A stretch of DNA of 30,642 bases from CAZABS01 sp964483635 (GTDB taxonomy: Bacteria > Patescibacteriota > Minisyncoccia > Moranbacterales > UBA1568). Where the stretch lies: positions 1-30,642 of the forward strand of contig CAZABS010000006.1 of the NCBI GenBank assembly GCA_964483635.1, in the 5' to 3' direction. The notes below the pieces were generated by a model. It worked only from the letters and a program-made list of their open reading frames with translations. It did not search any database and had not been told where the DNA came from. How positions within the stretch are numbered: the first letter of the stretch is position 1; each line of letters begins with the position of its first letter. The position numbers and the translations under genes were made by a program. Shown here in pieces: positions 15,760 through 23,228 of the stretch.

Positions 15760-16476
15760 TTAACGGTAACGACTAAAAATCCACTTCTGCTGTGCCCAAG
15801 AAATAAGCGTTGAAACAAACCAGTACAGCGTGAGCGCGGCTGGGAAGGTAACTCCAATGATAAATGTCATCGCTGGACCAAGATAGAGCATCTGTTTATT
15901 CATCATCCCCATCATATCCACATCTCCATCCTTTTTTGGAGCAACAGGGGTTGCAGGCATCAGCATTTTGGTCTGAAAATACTGTACAATAGCCGCTAGG
16001 CCAGCCAGCCAATAGTTTTTCTCAAGAAGGTCAAGGAATGAGAAGGCAATATGGTTAATCCGGCCAGGATCCGCGACAAAAGTGTACAAATCACTTGGGT
16101 TCACGACAAATCCACCATTTGCTATCGTAATAATGACTCGGTAGATAGCGATAAAGAAAATCACCTGAATAATCAGCGGCAGGCAGCCCGCAAAAGGGTT
16201 TACCTTATTCTCTTTGTAGCACGCCATCAGCTCTCGAGTTTGTTTTTCCTTATCATTTTTATATTTTTCTTGAATTTCGCGTAGTTTTGGCTGAATTTCC
16301 TGCATGCGCTTCTGAGAAACAATTTGTTTTTGGGTAAGCGGGATGAATAACACCTTAATAATCACGGTGGTTAAAATGATTGCAAGGCCAAAATCAGCAC
16401 CCGGAATAGCCTGATACAGGAAAATGAGCGTGTTATAAATCGGCTGGTAAATAAACGAATGGAAGAGTGCGCTCAT
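15760..16476 (-). CDS. yidC: Membrane protein insertase YidC/Oxa1 (short form)
   Basis: Inserts and folds membrane proteins, alone or with SecYEG. At 238 residues it is the short form without the large periplasmic P1 domain of proteobacterial YidC, and no lipoprotein signal is visible. Core features are present: a first core helix 'FGLAIILTTVIIKVLFIPLT', the cytoplasmic coiled region rich in Lys/Gln/Glu ('MQEIQPKLREIQEKYKNDKE'), 'NPFAGCLPLIIQVIFFIAIY', and C-terminal helices ending 'PAALTLYWFVSTLISWAQQ'. The start overlaps the rnpA stop by 4 bp (ATGA), and jag follows after 11 bp, the conserved rpmH-rnpA-yidC-jag order. Confidence 0.95.
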   Translation of the reverse strand: MSALFHSFIYQPIYNTLIFLYQAIPGADFGLAIILTTVIIKVLFIPLTQKQIVSQKRMQEIQPKLREIQEKYKNDKEKQTRELMACYKENKVNPFAGCLPLIIQVIFFIAIYRVIITIANGGFVVNPSDLYTFVADPGRINHIAFSFLDLLEKNYWLAGLAAIVQYFQTKMLMPATPVAPKKDGDVDMMGMMNKQMLYLGPAMTFIIGVTFPAALTLYWFVSTLISWAQQKWIFSRYR

Positions 16477-16826
16477 AGGACATTTTTGTTAGTAGGATTG
16501 AGTATTTTCAAAAGAGACTCGGCAATATGGACAAAATACGCATACGAAGCCTGCTTTTCAGGTTTTTGGAAGAGGATCACCACATCTTTACTCTGAGGGA
16601 GAGTTGCTATAAGCGGAGAGAGAGCCGAAAGCACTCTGCGCTTATAGGAGTTCCGGTTCGTTGCACGTGGGAACATTTTTTGTTTAAAGGCAACACCTAT
16701 TCTCAGCGGAGAATTTGGGACCGTACGCGTAAAAATTGCCACACCGTCGAAAAAATTTGGCTTCCCAAAACGGAAAACCTGTGCAAAGTCCTCCCGTTTT
16801 CGTAATCGATGCTTTTGAGAAAGCAT
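16473..16826 (-). CDS. rnpA: Ribonuclease P protein component
   Basis: Protein cofactor of RNase P, which matures tRNA 5' ends. From the ATG at 16826 the product has 117 residues. It begins 'MLSQKHRLRKREDFAQVFRF' and has the RNR signature 'FPRATNRNSYKRRVLSAL' near residues 50-67, followed by the C-terminal 'KDVVILFQKPEKQASY' strand-helix region. The open frame extends upstream to 16997, but that part overlaps rpmH in another frame and is not homologous, so the internal ATG is the true start. A weak AGGTG six bases upstream is one of the few Shine-Dalgarno-like sites in the window. It starts 8 bp after rpmH. Confidence 0.93.
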   Translation of the reverse strand: MLSQKHRLRKREDFAQVFRFGKPNFFDGVAIFTRTVPNSPLRIGVAFKQKMFPRATNRNSYKRRVLSALSPLIATLPQSKDVVILFQKPEKQASYAYFVHIAESLLKILNPTNKNVL

Positions 16827-16834
16827 ACGAACAC

Positions 16835-16969
16835 CTAAACTGTCAGGCGTTTTCTCCCGATTCGGCGTCGTGCGCGCACCACACGGGTGCCGGTTTTCGT
16901 CCGCATTCGGGAAAGAAACCCGTGTCGGCGAGCCCGTCTTCGAGCTTTTGGTTGATACGTGCGCTTCAT
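16835..16969 (-). CDS. rpmH: 50S ribosomal protein L34 (bL34)
   Basis: A 44-residue ribosomal protein, easily missed because of its size. It starts MKRTYQPKARRRARRHGFLS, followed by RMRTKTG and a strongly basic C terminus (VVRARRRIGRKRLTV). This matches the L34 signature (MKRTYQP...HGFR.RM.T..GR.V...RR..GR..L) and its usual length of 44-46 residues. It is first in the rpmH-rnpA-yidC-jag order, diverges from dnaA, and has a consensus promoter at 16996-17024. Confidence 0.95.
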   Translation of the reverse strand: MKRTYQPKARRRARRHGFLSRMRTKTGTRVVRARRRIGRKRLTV

Positions 16970-16995
16970 AAAAAATGCGTAAAAAAGATATGGCC

Positions 16996-17024
16996 ATAAT
17001 AGCCTAGGTGCCGAAAAAAGTCAA
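16996..17024 (-). promoter_or_regulatory. Sigma-70-type promoter of rpmH-rnpA-yidC-jag
   Basis: On the minus strand, TTGACT (17019-17024) and TATTAT (16996-17001) are each 5/6 matches to the -35 and -10 elements, with a 17-bp spacer. Transcription would start near 16989, about 20 nt before the rpmH ATG. A second minus-strand -10 (perfect TATAAT, 17044-17049) lies further upstream but has no recognisable -35. This promoter probably drives the co-directional genes down to the glycan cluster. Confidence 0.65.
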
Positions 17025-17055
17025 TTCTCAGCGCTTCCTTACAATTATACACCTT

Positions 17056-17075
17056 TTGTCCACAGATTATTCACT
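17056..17075 (+). promoter_or_regulatory. Two DnaA-box-like sites upstream of dnaA
   Basis: TTGTCCACA (17056-17064) differs at one position from the TTATCCACA consensus. TTATTCACT (17067-17075) differs at one position from TTATNCACA. Both are in the same orientation, spaced 11 bp centre to centre. They lie in the 167-bp rpmH-dnaA spacer, where DnaA could autoregulate its own gene and the divergent rpmH operon, or form part of a bipartite origin. Confidence 0.6.
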
Positions 17076-17136
17076 TTTCAATCTCGATAGAGGGGGGAAA
17101 AAGTGCTAGACTTATTTTCTACCCCTATATCCACGT

Positions 17137-18543
17137 ATGACGAATGAAGAACTTTGGAAAGCTACTCTTGGCCAAATAGAACTTTCCCTCTCAAAAGCGA
17201 ACTTTCTGACTTGGTTTAAAAACACAGCTATTTTGAACTTTGAAGATGGCCTCGTTACCATAGGAGTGCCAAACGGTTTTGCGAAGGAATGGCTTGAGAA
17301 TAAGTACCACCTCAATATCTTGAAAGCCCTTAAAAGCCTCCGAGCAGACGTTCGGGAGATACGTTGTGTTATTCAAATTAATAATACAAACCTAAATACA
17401 ACAAATGTCAAGACTATTGATGCCATCCAGCCGCTCCGAGATGGTCAATCGCTCTCATTTACCCGCAAGAAAATTGCTCCCCAGGTAAGTTTTCCGCGCA
17501 ATGGAGCCATAAATAGCGTTTTTGAGAGCCATCTCAACCCTCGTTACACATTTTCTAATTTTATCGTTGCTGAGAACAATGAGCTCGCAAGAGCCGCATG
17601 TTTCGCCGTTTCACAGAATCTTGGCCATCTGTATAACCCGCTGTTTATTTACGGTGGGGTCGGACTCGGGAAAACCCATCTCCTCCAGGCTCTTGGAAAT
17701 GCCATTATGGAGCAGGACGCTGAGAAAAGAGTAAAATACATCACCTCTGAGCGATTTACCACTGAACTTGTCGACTCGATAAAAAATCAGACTATTGACC
17801 AGTTTAAGCGTGCTTATGAAGAGATCGATCTTCTGATTATTGATGATGTCCAATTTCTTTCCGGGAGAGAGAAGACACAAAATGAGTTTTTCCACATTTT
17901 TAACGCCTTATACCAGCTCAATAAGCAAATTATCATCTCAAGTGATCGGCCGCCGAAAGCCATTCCAACCCTTGAAGAGCGCCTCCGCTCTCGTTTTGAA
18001 GGGGGCATGATTGCTGATATTAGCAAACCAAGCCTCGAAACTCGGGTTGCTATCCTAGAAACAAAGGCAAAGGAAAAGAATATTCCCCTCGACCAAGCAT
18101 CTCTTTTATTTATTGCCGAACACATAACGCAAAATGTCCGTGAACTTGAGGGAGCACTTTCTCGGATCCAAGCCTTTAGCCAATTCCATTCTCTTCCACT
18201 CTCTCTCCACCTGGTTCAAAAAGTTCTCGGAGAACTCATTGTCCAAAGCAAGAAAACACTCAAAACAGAAGACATTCTCCGTATTATTATTGATTTTTAT
18301 GGAGTTTCCCAAGAAGATCTCATTAAAAAAGGCCGGAAAAAGGAAGTGGCTCACCCGCGCCAAATAGCTATGTACCTCCTCAGAACCGAACTTAATACCC
18401 CCCTATCAAGTATTGGAGGTTTTTTTGGTGGGAGAGATCATACAACCGTCCTCCATGCAGTTGAGAAAATTACCAAAGGTCTTGAAACAAACCTTCGAAT
18501 TAAAGAAGAAATCACCAACCTCCGTGAGAAACTTCAAGTATAA
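17137..18543 (+). CDS. dnaA: Chromosomal replication initiator protein DnaA
   Basis: AAA+ ATPase that binds DnaA boxes and melts the origin. The 468 residues show the full four-domain layout: an N-terminal domain I ('ELWKATLGQIELSLSKANFL', then 'TWFKNT'), a linker (about 80-130), the AAA+ core with Walker A 'GGVGLGKT' (173-180), Walker B 'LLIIDD' (232-237), sensor I 'IIISSDRPP' and 'LRSRFEGG', and the C-terminal DNA-binding domain with 'FGGRDHTTVLHAVEKI' (about 426-440). No residue is obviously missing. It diverges from rpmH and is followed by a 216-bp spacer and dnaN. A weak TAGACT -10 preceded by TG (17107-17112) may be its promoter. The ATG has no Shine-Dalgarno site. Confidence 0.98.
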   Translation: MTNEELWKATLGQIELSLSKANFLTWFKNTAILNFEDGLVTIGVPNGFAKEWLENKYHLNILKALKSLRADVREIRCVIQINNTNLNTTNVKTIDAIQPLRDGQSLSFTRKKIAPQVSFPRNGAINSVFESHLNPRYTFSNFIVAENNELARAACFAVSQNLGHLYNPLFIYGGVGLGKTHLLQALGNAIMEQDAEKRVKYITSERFTTELVDSIKNQTIDQFKRAYEEIDLLIIDDVQFLSGREKTQNEFFHIFNALYQLNKQIIISSDRPPKAIPTLEERLRSRFEGGMIADISKPSLETRVAILETKAKEKNIPLDQASLLFIAEHITQNVRELEGALSRIQAFSQFHSLPLSLHLVQKVLGELIVQSKKTLKTEDILRIIIDFYGVSQEDLIKKGRKKEVAHPRQIAMYLLRTELNTPLSSIGGFFGGRDHTTVLHAVEKITKGLETNLRIKEEITNLREKLQV

Positions 18544-18545
18544 GT

Positions 18546-18554
18546 TGTGGATAA
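18546..18554 (-). promoter_or_regulatory. Perfect DnaA box
   Basis: TGTGGATAA on the plus strand is the exact complement of TTATCCACA. It begins 3 bp after the dnaA stop codon, at the left edge of the putative oriC. Confidence 0.75.
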
Positions 18555-18698
18555 CCCGTGTATACCCAGTGTATGAATGTTGATATTTCTTCTTTCAGTA
18601 AACAATTCCCTACTTTCACCCCACGACTATTAGAAAATATCCCCAGTATTCTTTTTTGGAATTCCCACTTTATTCCCTATTTAAAACAAAATATCCCA

Positions 18699-18715
18699 CT
18701 CTCCACATATCCACA
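18699..18715 (+). promoter_or_regulatory. Pair of overlapping DnaA-box-like sites next to the AT-rich tract
   Basis: ATATCCACA (18707-18715) has one mismatch to TTATCCACA. CTCTCCACA (18699-18707) has two. They abut the AT-rich segment that precedes dnaN, the position expected for boxes that load DnaA onto the unwinding element. Confidence 0.5.
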
Positions 18716-18759
18716 CTCTTAATCATAATAATATTTATATATAAAGAAGATACACTACT

Positions 18760-19896
18760 ATGAAAGCTACCTGCACCCTAGAAAATTTCAAGCGAGCCCT
18801 CTTTACTTTAGAAAGAGTTGTTGGAAAACAGAATTCCTTACCAATCTTGAGTACTATTCTCATTGAAACTGAAAAAGGCCAATTAAAACTTTCTGCAACA
18901 AATCTTGAAATTGGAGTTATAACAAAAATTGGAGCTAAAATTGAAGAAGAAGGTGGTCTTACGGTGCCAGCAAAGCCGCTTCATACATTTATTTATAATC
19001 TGACGCTTGATCAGATTCTTGAAATTCATCAAGAAAATGGAGCTCTTTCTCTTCAGAGCGGGAAAAACCATATTCGAATAAAGGGAATGGAGAGTAAAGA
19101 TTTTCCGATCATTCCTCATTTTGAAGGTGAATATCTCCTTTCTCTTCCAGCACAAGCCTTCCGAGAAGCTCTTCAGAAAGTATTGTTTGCTGTTTCTTTA
19201 AATGAATCGCGAATTGAACTTACAGGGGTTCAACTCCTCTTGGAAGAACATAAGCTTGCGGTTGCGGCAACAGATAGTTTTCGGTTGGCTGAATATACCC
19301 TTTCTCTTCCAAAGGAGGTTATTCAAAAAATACAAAACGCGAAAGATCAATATAAACAACTCCTTATCCCAACGCAAACCCTCCAAGAAATTTTGAGGCT
19401 TATTCAAGACACAACAGAGATGGTTTCTTTAGTTGTTTCAGAAAATCAACTTTTTTTCCTTATTGATGGAGTCCAAGTTGTCTCTCGACTTTTACAAGGG
19501 CAATTTCCAGATTATCGACAAATTATCCCAAAACAATTTCTATCTTCCATCACTCTTCAAAAAGAAGAATTATTGCAGGTGTTAAAAATGGCGAGTTCTT
19601 TCTCTGTATTGAGTGCTAATGAAGTGAAACTTTCTTTTTCTCAAGTTCATCAGGAAATAACTTTAACGACCATTGCTCAGGATATTGGAGAAAATACGAG
19701 TCGCGTGAGTTTTCAAGGGACGCTTCATGAGGATATGGAAATATTATTCAATCCGAGATATCTCCTTGAAGGAGTGGCTGCCTTACCGAATCAGGAGATT
19801 GTATTCCAGTGTAATTCCTCTCAAACACCAGCACTCCTAAAAAGTGCTGAAGCAAGTTTTCCATACTACTATCTCATTATGCCGATTAAGAAGTAG
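18760..19896 (+). CDS. dnaN: DNA polymerase III subunit beta (sliding clamp)
   Basis: Ring-forming processivity clamp of the replicative polymerase. The 378 residues fit the three-domain clamp. Domain 1 has 'FKRALFTLERVVGKQNSLPI', then 'LSTILIETEKGQLKLSATNL'. Domain 2 has 'LTGVQLLLEEHKLAVAATDS' followed by FRLAEY, the conserved ATDSHRL-like motif. Domain 3 ends 'SAEASFPYYYLIMPIKK', resembling the usual YLIMPVR(L/M) C terminus. It is co-directional with dnaA and followed 5 bp later by a DciA-like gene. recF and gyrB, the common next genes, are absent here. Codon use is noticeably more A/T-rich (TTA, CTT, ATT) than in neighbouring genes. Confidence 0.96.
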   Translation: MKATCTLENFKRALFTLERVVGKQNSLPILSTILIETEKGQLKLSATNLEIGVITKIGAKIEEEGGLTVPAKPLHTFIYNLTLDQILEIHQENGALSLQSGKNHIRIKGMESKDFPIIPHFEGEYLLSLPAQAFREALQKVLFAVSLNESRIELTGVQLLLEEHKLAVAATDSFRLAEYTLSLPKEVIQKIQNAKDQYKQLLIPTQTLQEILRLIQDTTEMVSLVVSENQLFFLIDGVQVVSRLLQGQFPDYRQIIPKQFLSSITLQKEELLQVLKMASSFSVLSANEVKLSFSQVHQEITLTTIAQDIGENTSRVSFQGTLHEDMEILFNPRYLLEGVAALPNQEIVFQCNSSQTPALLKSAEASFPYYYLIMPIKK

Positions 19897-19901
19897 GTGG
19901 T

Positions 19902-20189
19902 ATGCGATCGTTTAAGGAATATCTTGCTCGCGAGCCCGAAAAAAGAAAGCGGGTTGTGGATGAAAAAACCCTCTTCTTCCTTTTTCAAAAAGAGATAAAA
20001 AATCGATATGGTGAACGCGGGCTCCAAATGATTCTTCCGCTTTCATTTCATGGACAGACACTGGGGGTTAAAACAAAGAGTCCCCTTTGGGCGAATGAGC
20101 TCTGGCTTGAAAGAGAGGCTATCCTTCATTCGCTGAATACTTCTCTTGGCGATGAGGTGGTGAAATCCTTGAAACTCTATACTTCGTAA
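19902..20189 (+). CDS. DciA/DUF721-family protein (probable helicase-loading factor)
   Basis: A 95-residue protein starting 5 bp after dnaN. The central and C-terminal part, with 'FHGQTLGVKTKSPLWANELW' followed by LEREAILHSLN and a final strand, follows the DUF721 pattern (a short nucleic-acid-binding domain with W-A-x-E-L). In many bacteria lacking DnaC/DnaI, the DciA branch of this family recruits the replicative helicase DnaB. Position directly after dnaN supports a replication role. The match is to a short, divergent domain, so the function is inferred. A GGTGG immediately before the start is a weak ribosome-binding site. It converges on the PBP gene with a 6-bp gap. Confidence 0.7.
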   Translation: MRSFKEYLAREPEKRKRVVDEKTLFFLFQKEIKNRYGERGLQMILPLSFHGQTLGVKTKSPLWANELWLEREAILHSLNTSLGDEVVKSLKLYTS

Positions 20190-20195
20190 GCGGAC

Positions 20196-22910
20196 TTAGT
20201 AGCTAACGGAGACGTCTTTTTCTGCGCTCGTCTCGTTCCCATTTTGATCTTTCAGTTCAACCCGTATAGTGAGGGTAGAATTGTTTTCATCACTCGGAAT
20301 AGAATAATCGAAAGAGAATGGCTTGCTATTTCGTGAACCAATTTCATCTCCCTCGACGAAAAATTTCACTTGGTCAACATCATACGGAGCATCTACAAGT
20401 GCGGTAATGGTGAGGGAAGATGAATTCGTTGAACTCGGGACGGAGAGGCTGACTTTTGGCTTATACTTACTGAAATCATCTTCTTCGCAGTCATCCTCCG
20501 GGAGATCATCAGCGATGATTCCCTTCTGCTTTTTGTACCACTCTTTCACACCTTTCTCCCAATTCTTAAACTGGGAGTCTGATTCTGGTTTCGTTGGAAT
20601 TTCACCTCGAGGGTCATCGCGTTTGACATAGAACAAAATATCATGGGGAAGGACGAAGTCTTTTTTTGAAACCTCATCGTCTGGGCAGTACTTGTTTGCT
20701 TTACAATAGGCGTCATCTTTCCCTGGAATTTTGCATACCTTGAGATCTTTCTTGTCTTCTAGCTCTCCAGCGAGCATAGGTTTCTTTGTTTTTCCTTCCC
20801 CATCCCCAATCTCATCGTCAGGGTTGTATTTTGGGAAATTTTCTGTAGCATAATTCCCCAACACTTTGTCGAGAAATGAACGCCAAATCGGCGCAGCAAC
20901 ATTCACGCCATCAGCGCCGGTGGTCATGGGGGAATTATCATTGTTTCCTGCCCACACACCAACAACAAGTGAGGGAGTGTATCCAATAGTCCATCCATCG
21001 CGGAACTCGTTTGTTGTTCCTGTTTTTGCAGCGACCGGGCGTTCATCAAATCGCAATGGATTTTTATCCCCAAAAACCCACGCGCGATTTTCGTTGTTCG
21101 AAAGGACAGAATCGAGCATAGCCACATATTTTTCATCCAGGACGCGTTCTCCGGGGTTTTCTTGATATTGCTCCAGTATGCTGCCCTTGGCGTCCTCTAT
21201 CGAAAGAATTGCTGTTTGAGGATGTTTTATCCCTCCGGTGGCAATAGTGCTGTAAGCTCCAACGTGGTCAATAAGCTTGACTTCCCCACCACCGAGGACG
21301 AGTGAGAGCCCAAGACGGTTTGGATCATTCAGACTCGATATGCCAAGATTTTTTGCTATGGCGATAGCGTCATTTACGCCGACGAGGTAGAGAGTTTTGA
21401 CGGCGGGGATATTGAGTGATCCACCGAGGGCTTTTTTCATTGGGAGAGGCCCATGAAATTTCCCATCGTAGTTTTGGGGTTGATAGTCTTTCCCCTCAGC
21501 CGTCTCAAAGTCAGTCTCGACATCATAGAGGAGAGTTTCAGGAAGATACCCCTTAGAAAATGCGGTGAGGTACACATACGGCTTAAAGGATGAACCTGGT
21601 TGGCGGAGCGCTACAGCGACATTGTAATTTGGCTCAAATATACAGTTTTTTCCAGAAATACACCCATCGGGTTCTGATGGGGCAAAATAGTCTTTTGAGC
21701 CAACGAGCGCGAGAATTTGCCCGGTTTTTGGGTCAGCGGCCACGAGCGCTGCATTGGCGGCTTTCCAGCGCTTGTTTTGGAGAGCTCCATCCTTTACAGC
21801 TTGTTCAGCTGCTTGTTGCTTGTCCCAATCGAGGGTGGTTGTAACCTTGAGCCCCTCTTGTTCGACCGCATGATCCCCATATTTTTCTTGGAGGTATTCT
21901 TTGATGTACATCACAAAATGTGGGGCAGCAATAATATTGCGTTGGGGAACTATCTTATCGAGGGTGTTCGCTCCAATAGCTTCATCTGCTTGTTCTGAAG
22001 TGATATAGCCAAGCTTCGCCATTTGGCGGAGGGCATACGTTTGCCGCCCCGAGAGTGCATCGAGATGGGTTCCGTATGGAGAATAATAAGTTGTCGCTTG
22101 TGGGAGGGAGGCGAGAAGTGCCGCTTCATCGAGCGTGAGATCACGAGCAGGCTTCGCAAAAAAAGTTTGTGCTGCCGACTCTATCCCATATGCATTTGAG
22201 CCGTAGGGGATTTCGTTGAGATACATGGCGAGGATCTCATCTTTTGAATATTTCGTTTCAAGTTCGATAGACAGGATTGCCTCTTTAATTTTTCGGGTGA
22301 GGGTCTTCTCTTTTGAGAGAAGGGTATTTTTGACGAGTTGTTGGGTGATGGTCGACCCTCCCTGTGAGGCATCAAAGGTTACAATATCGCGAAAAACTGC
22401 TCGCAGAATAGATTTAATTTGAATTCCAAAATGTGTATAAAAATCCTGATCCTCGAGAGAAATCGTCGCATATTTAACAACATCTGGCATATCTCCAAAG
22501 GGGATCACCGTGCGCTTTTCTTCCCCATGGACCTCGTAGAGGAGGTGGATACCGGTGCGATCATATATTTTTGTCGATTCAGCGACAAAACGTTCCTGGA
22601 AATTCTCCGGGCTCGGGAGATCTTTGGCAAAATAGAGAAAGACTCCCGCAACAGAAACACAGCCAAGTATTCCAATACCGAGGGCAATTTTCCCTATTTT
22701 TTTCCAAGGCCAAGGTTTTTTTGATTTGGGCATAGAAGGAGGATTAGGGATAACTTCACGTATATCGGGGGCTGCGAGGGGAGATTTCGTAGAGGATACC
22801 GTAAAATTTTCAATTTGTACTCGAGGACGAAAGAGACGATTCCAGAGTCGTTTTATGGCGCTTGGCGAAAGTCGCTCGAGGAGTGGCTTTTGTGGGCTGA
22901 AAAAGCGCAT
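20196..22910 (-). CDS. Class A penicillin-binding protein (PBP1A-type) with C-terminal Ig-like domain
   Basis: Bifunctional peptidoglycan glycosyltransferase/transpeptidase of 904 residues. A cytoplasmic N terminus of about 67 residues precedes one membrane helix (about 72-95). The GT51 domain follows with catalytic Glu153 in 'EDQDFYTHFGIQ' and 'GGSTITQQLVKN' (184-195). The transpeptidase carries SxxK at Ser440 (PGSSFKP), SxN at 498-500 (SLN) and KTGT at 629-632. After residue 680 come a Cys-containing linker (CKIPGKDDAYCKANKYC, about 728-744), a charged region and an Ig-like beta-sandwich (about 815-904, 'VDQVKFFVEGDEIGSRNSKP'). It has a possible promoter with an overlapping palindrome at 22945-22973. 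It lies downstream of the ATP-grasp cluster on the same strand, 309 bp away, so co-transcription is uncertain. Confidence 0.95.
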   Translation of the reverse strand: MRFFSPQKPLLERLSPSAIKRLWNRLFRPRVQIENFTVSSTKSPLAAPDIREVIPNPPSMPKSKKPWPWKKIGKIALGIGILGCVSVAGVFLYFAKDLPSPENFQERFVAESTKIYDRTGIHLLYEVHGEEKRTVIPFGDMPDVVKYATISLEDQDFYTHFGIQIKSILRAVFRDIVTFDASQGGSTITQQLVKNTLLSKEKTLTRKIKEAILSIELETKYSKDEILAMYLNEIPYGSNAYGIESAAQTFFAKPARDLTLDEAALLASLPQATTYYSPYGTHLDALSGRQTYALRQMAKLGYITSEQADEAIGANTLDKIVPQRNIIAAPHFVMYIKEYLQEKYGDHAVEQEGLKVTTTLDWDKQQAAEQAVKDGALQNKRWKAANAALVAADPKTGQILALVGSKDYFAPSEPDGCISGKNCIFEPNYNVAVALRQPGSSFKPYVYLTAFSKGYLPETLLYDVETDFETAEGKDYQPQNYDGKFHGPLPMKKALGGSLNIPAVKTLYLVGVNDAIAIAKNLGISSLNDPNRLGLSLVLGGGEVKLIDHVGAYSTIATGGIKHPQTAILSIEDAKGSILEQYQENPGERVLDEKYVAMLDSVLSNNENRAWVFGDKNPLRFDERPVAAKTGTTNEFRDGWTIGYTPSLVVGVWAGNNDNSPMTTGADGVNVAAPIWRSFLDKVLGNYATENFPKYNPDDEIGDGEGKTKKPMLAGELEDKKDLKVCKIPGKDDAYCKANKYCPDDEVSKKDFVLPHDILFYVKRDDPRGEIPTKPESDSQFKNWEKGVKEWYKKQKGIIADDLPEDDCEEDDFSKYKPKVSLSVPSSTNSSSLTITALVDAPYDVDQVKFFVEGDEIGSRNSKPFSFDYSIPSDENNSTLTIRVELKDQNGNETSAEKDVSVSY

Positions 22911-22944
22911 AAATAAAGCAAAAACAGGAGTAATTGATACTCTT

Positions 22945-22973
22945 GTTATAGCACAAATTGTGCGTTTATTAAA
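22945..22973 (-). promoter_or_regulatory. Possible PBP promoter with an embedded 13-bp palindrome
   Basis: On the minus strand TATAAC (22945-22950) is a 5/6 match to the -10, with a weak TTTAAT (22968-22973) 17 bp upstream. The spacer begins with the perfect palindrome GCACAAATTGTGC (22951-22963), placed where a repressor dimer would block RNA polymerase. The predicted transcript starts about 28 nt before the PBP ATG. Confidence 0.4.
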
Positions 22974-23039
22974 GCGGGAAAATAATGTTAGGTGGGCAGA
23001 TAATAAAAAATATTCAAAAGCAGGGAGAAGAGGACTTTA

Positions 23040-23228
23040 ATGAGGAGCATGTCTCGATTAGAAGAAGGCTCTCAAATACAGGGAGGGGTTACGCTAAATC
23101 AAAATAAAGACGAAGAATCCCTTCAGCTGGATCAAAATTCGGTCGCTGGGCTGAACCCGTATGGAGAGAAAGATCTGGACCCCCCATTGATTTCAATGAT
23201 AACTCCGCCGTGTTTCATATCAAGCTGA
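23040..23228 (+). CDS. Possible small protein (62 residues), unknown; low confidence
   Basis: This frame opens in the 309-bp spacer between the PBP gene and the ATP-grasp cluster. It runs opposite to both and overlaps the last ATP-grasp gene tail-to-tail by 9 bp. It has an AGAGG seven bases before the ATG and a second ATG at 23049. The peptide is hydrophilic in its first half (Glu/Gln/Asn/Asp-rich), then has 'GLNPYGEKDLDPPLISMITP', ending in CFISS. No family was recognised. Codon choice (CTA, ATA, AGG, CTG) is unlike the neighbouring genes, which favour CTC/CTT, so it may be spurious. On the other strand a 28-codon frame (23132-23218) starts 1 nt after the ATP-grasp stop. The rest of 22911-23219 holds the PBP promoter and nothing else I can name. 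Confidence 0.25.
   Translation: MRSMSRLEEGSQIQGGVTLNQNKDEESLQLDQNSVAGLNPYGEKDLDPPLISMITPPCFISS

Larger units (their letters stand above)
18544..18759 (+). other. Probable chromosomal origin (oriC) between dnaA and dnaN
   Basis: This non-coding spacer starts with a perfect DnaA box (TGTGGATAA, 18546-18554, minus orientation). It ends with a box-like pair near 18699-18715 next to a very AT-rich tract (about 18721-18750, AATCATAATAATATTTATAT) suited to duplex unwinding. Several ATCCC/TTCCC-type near-boxes lie between. The dnaA-oriC-dnaN arrangement is the commonest bacterial layout. Which of this spacer and the rpmH-dnaA spacer is the functional origin, or whether both are used, cannot be settled by eye. 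Confidence 0.65.

Noticed and set aside
16827..16997. N-terminal extension of RnpA up to 16997
   Set aside because: This stretch encodes rpmH in another frame with a full L34 signature; the RnpA family N terminus begins at 16826.
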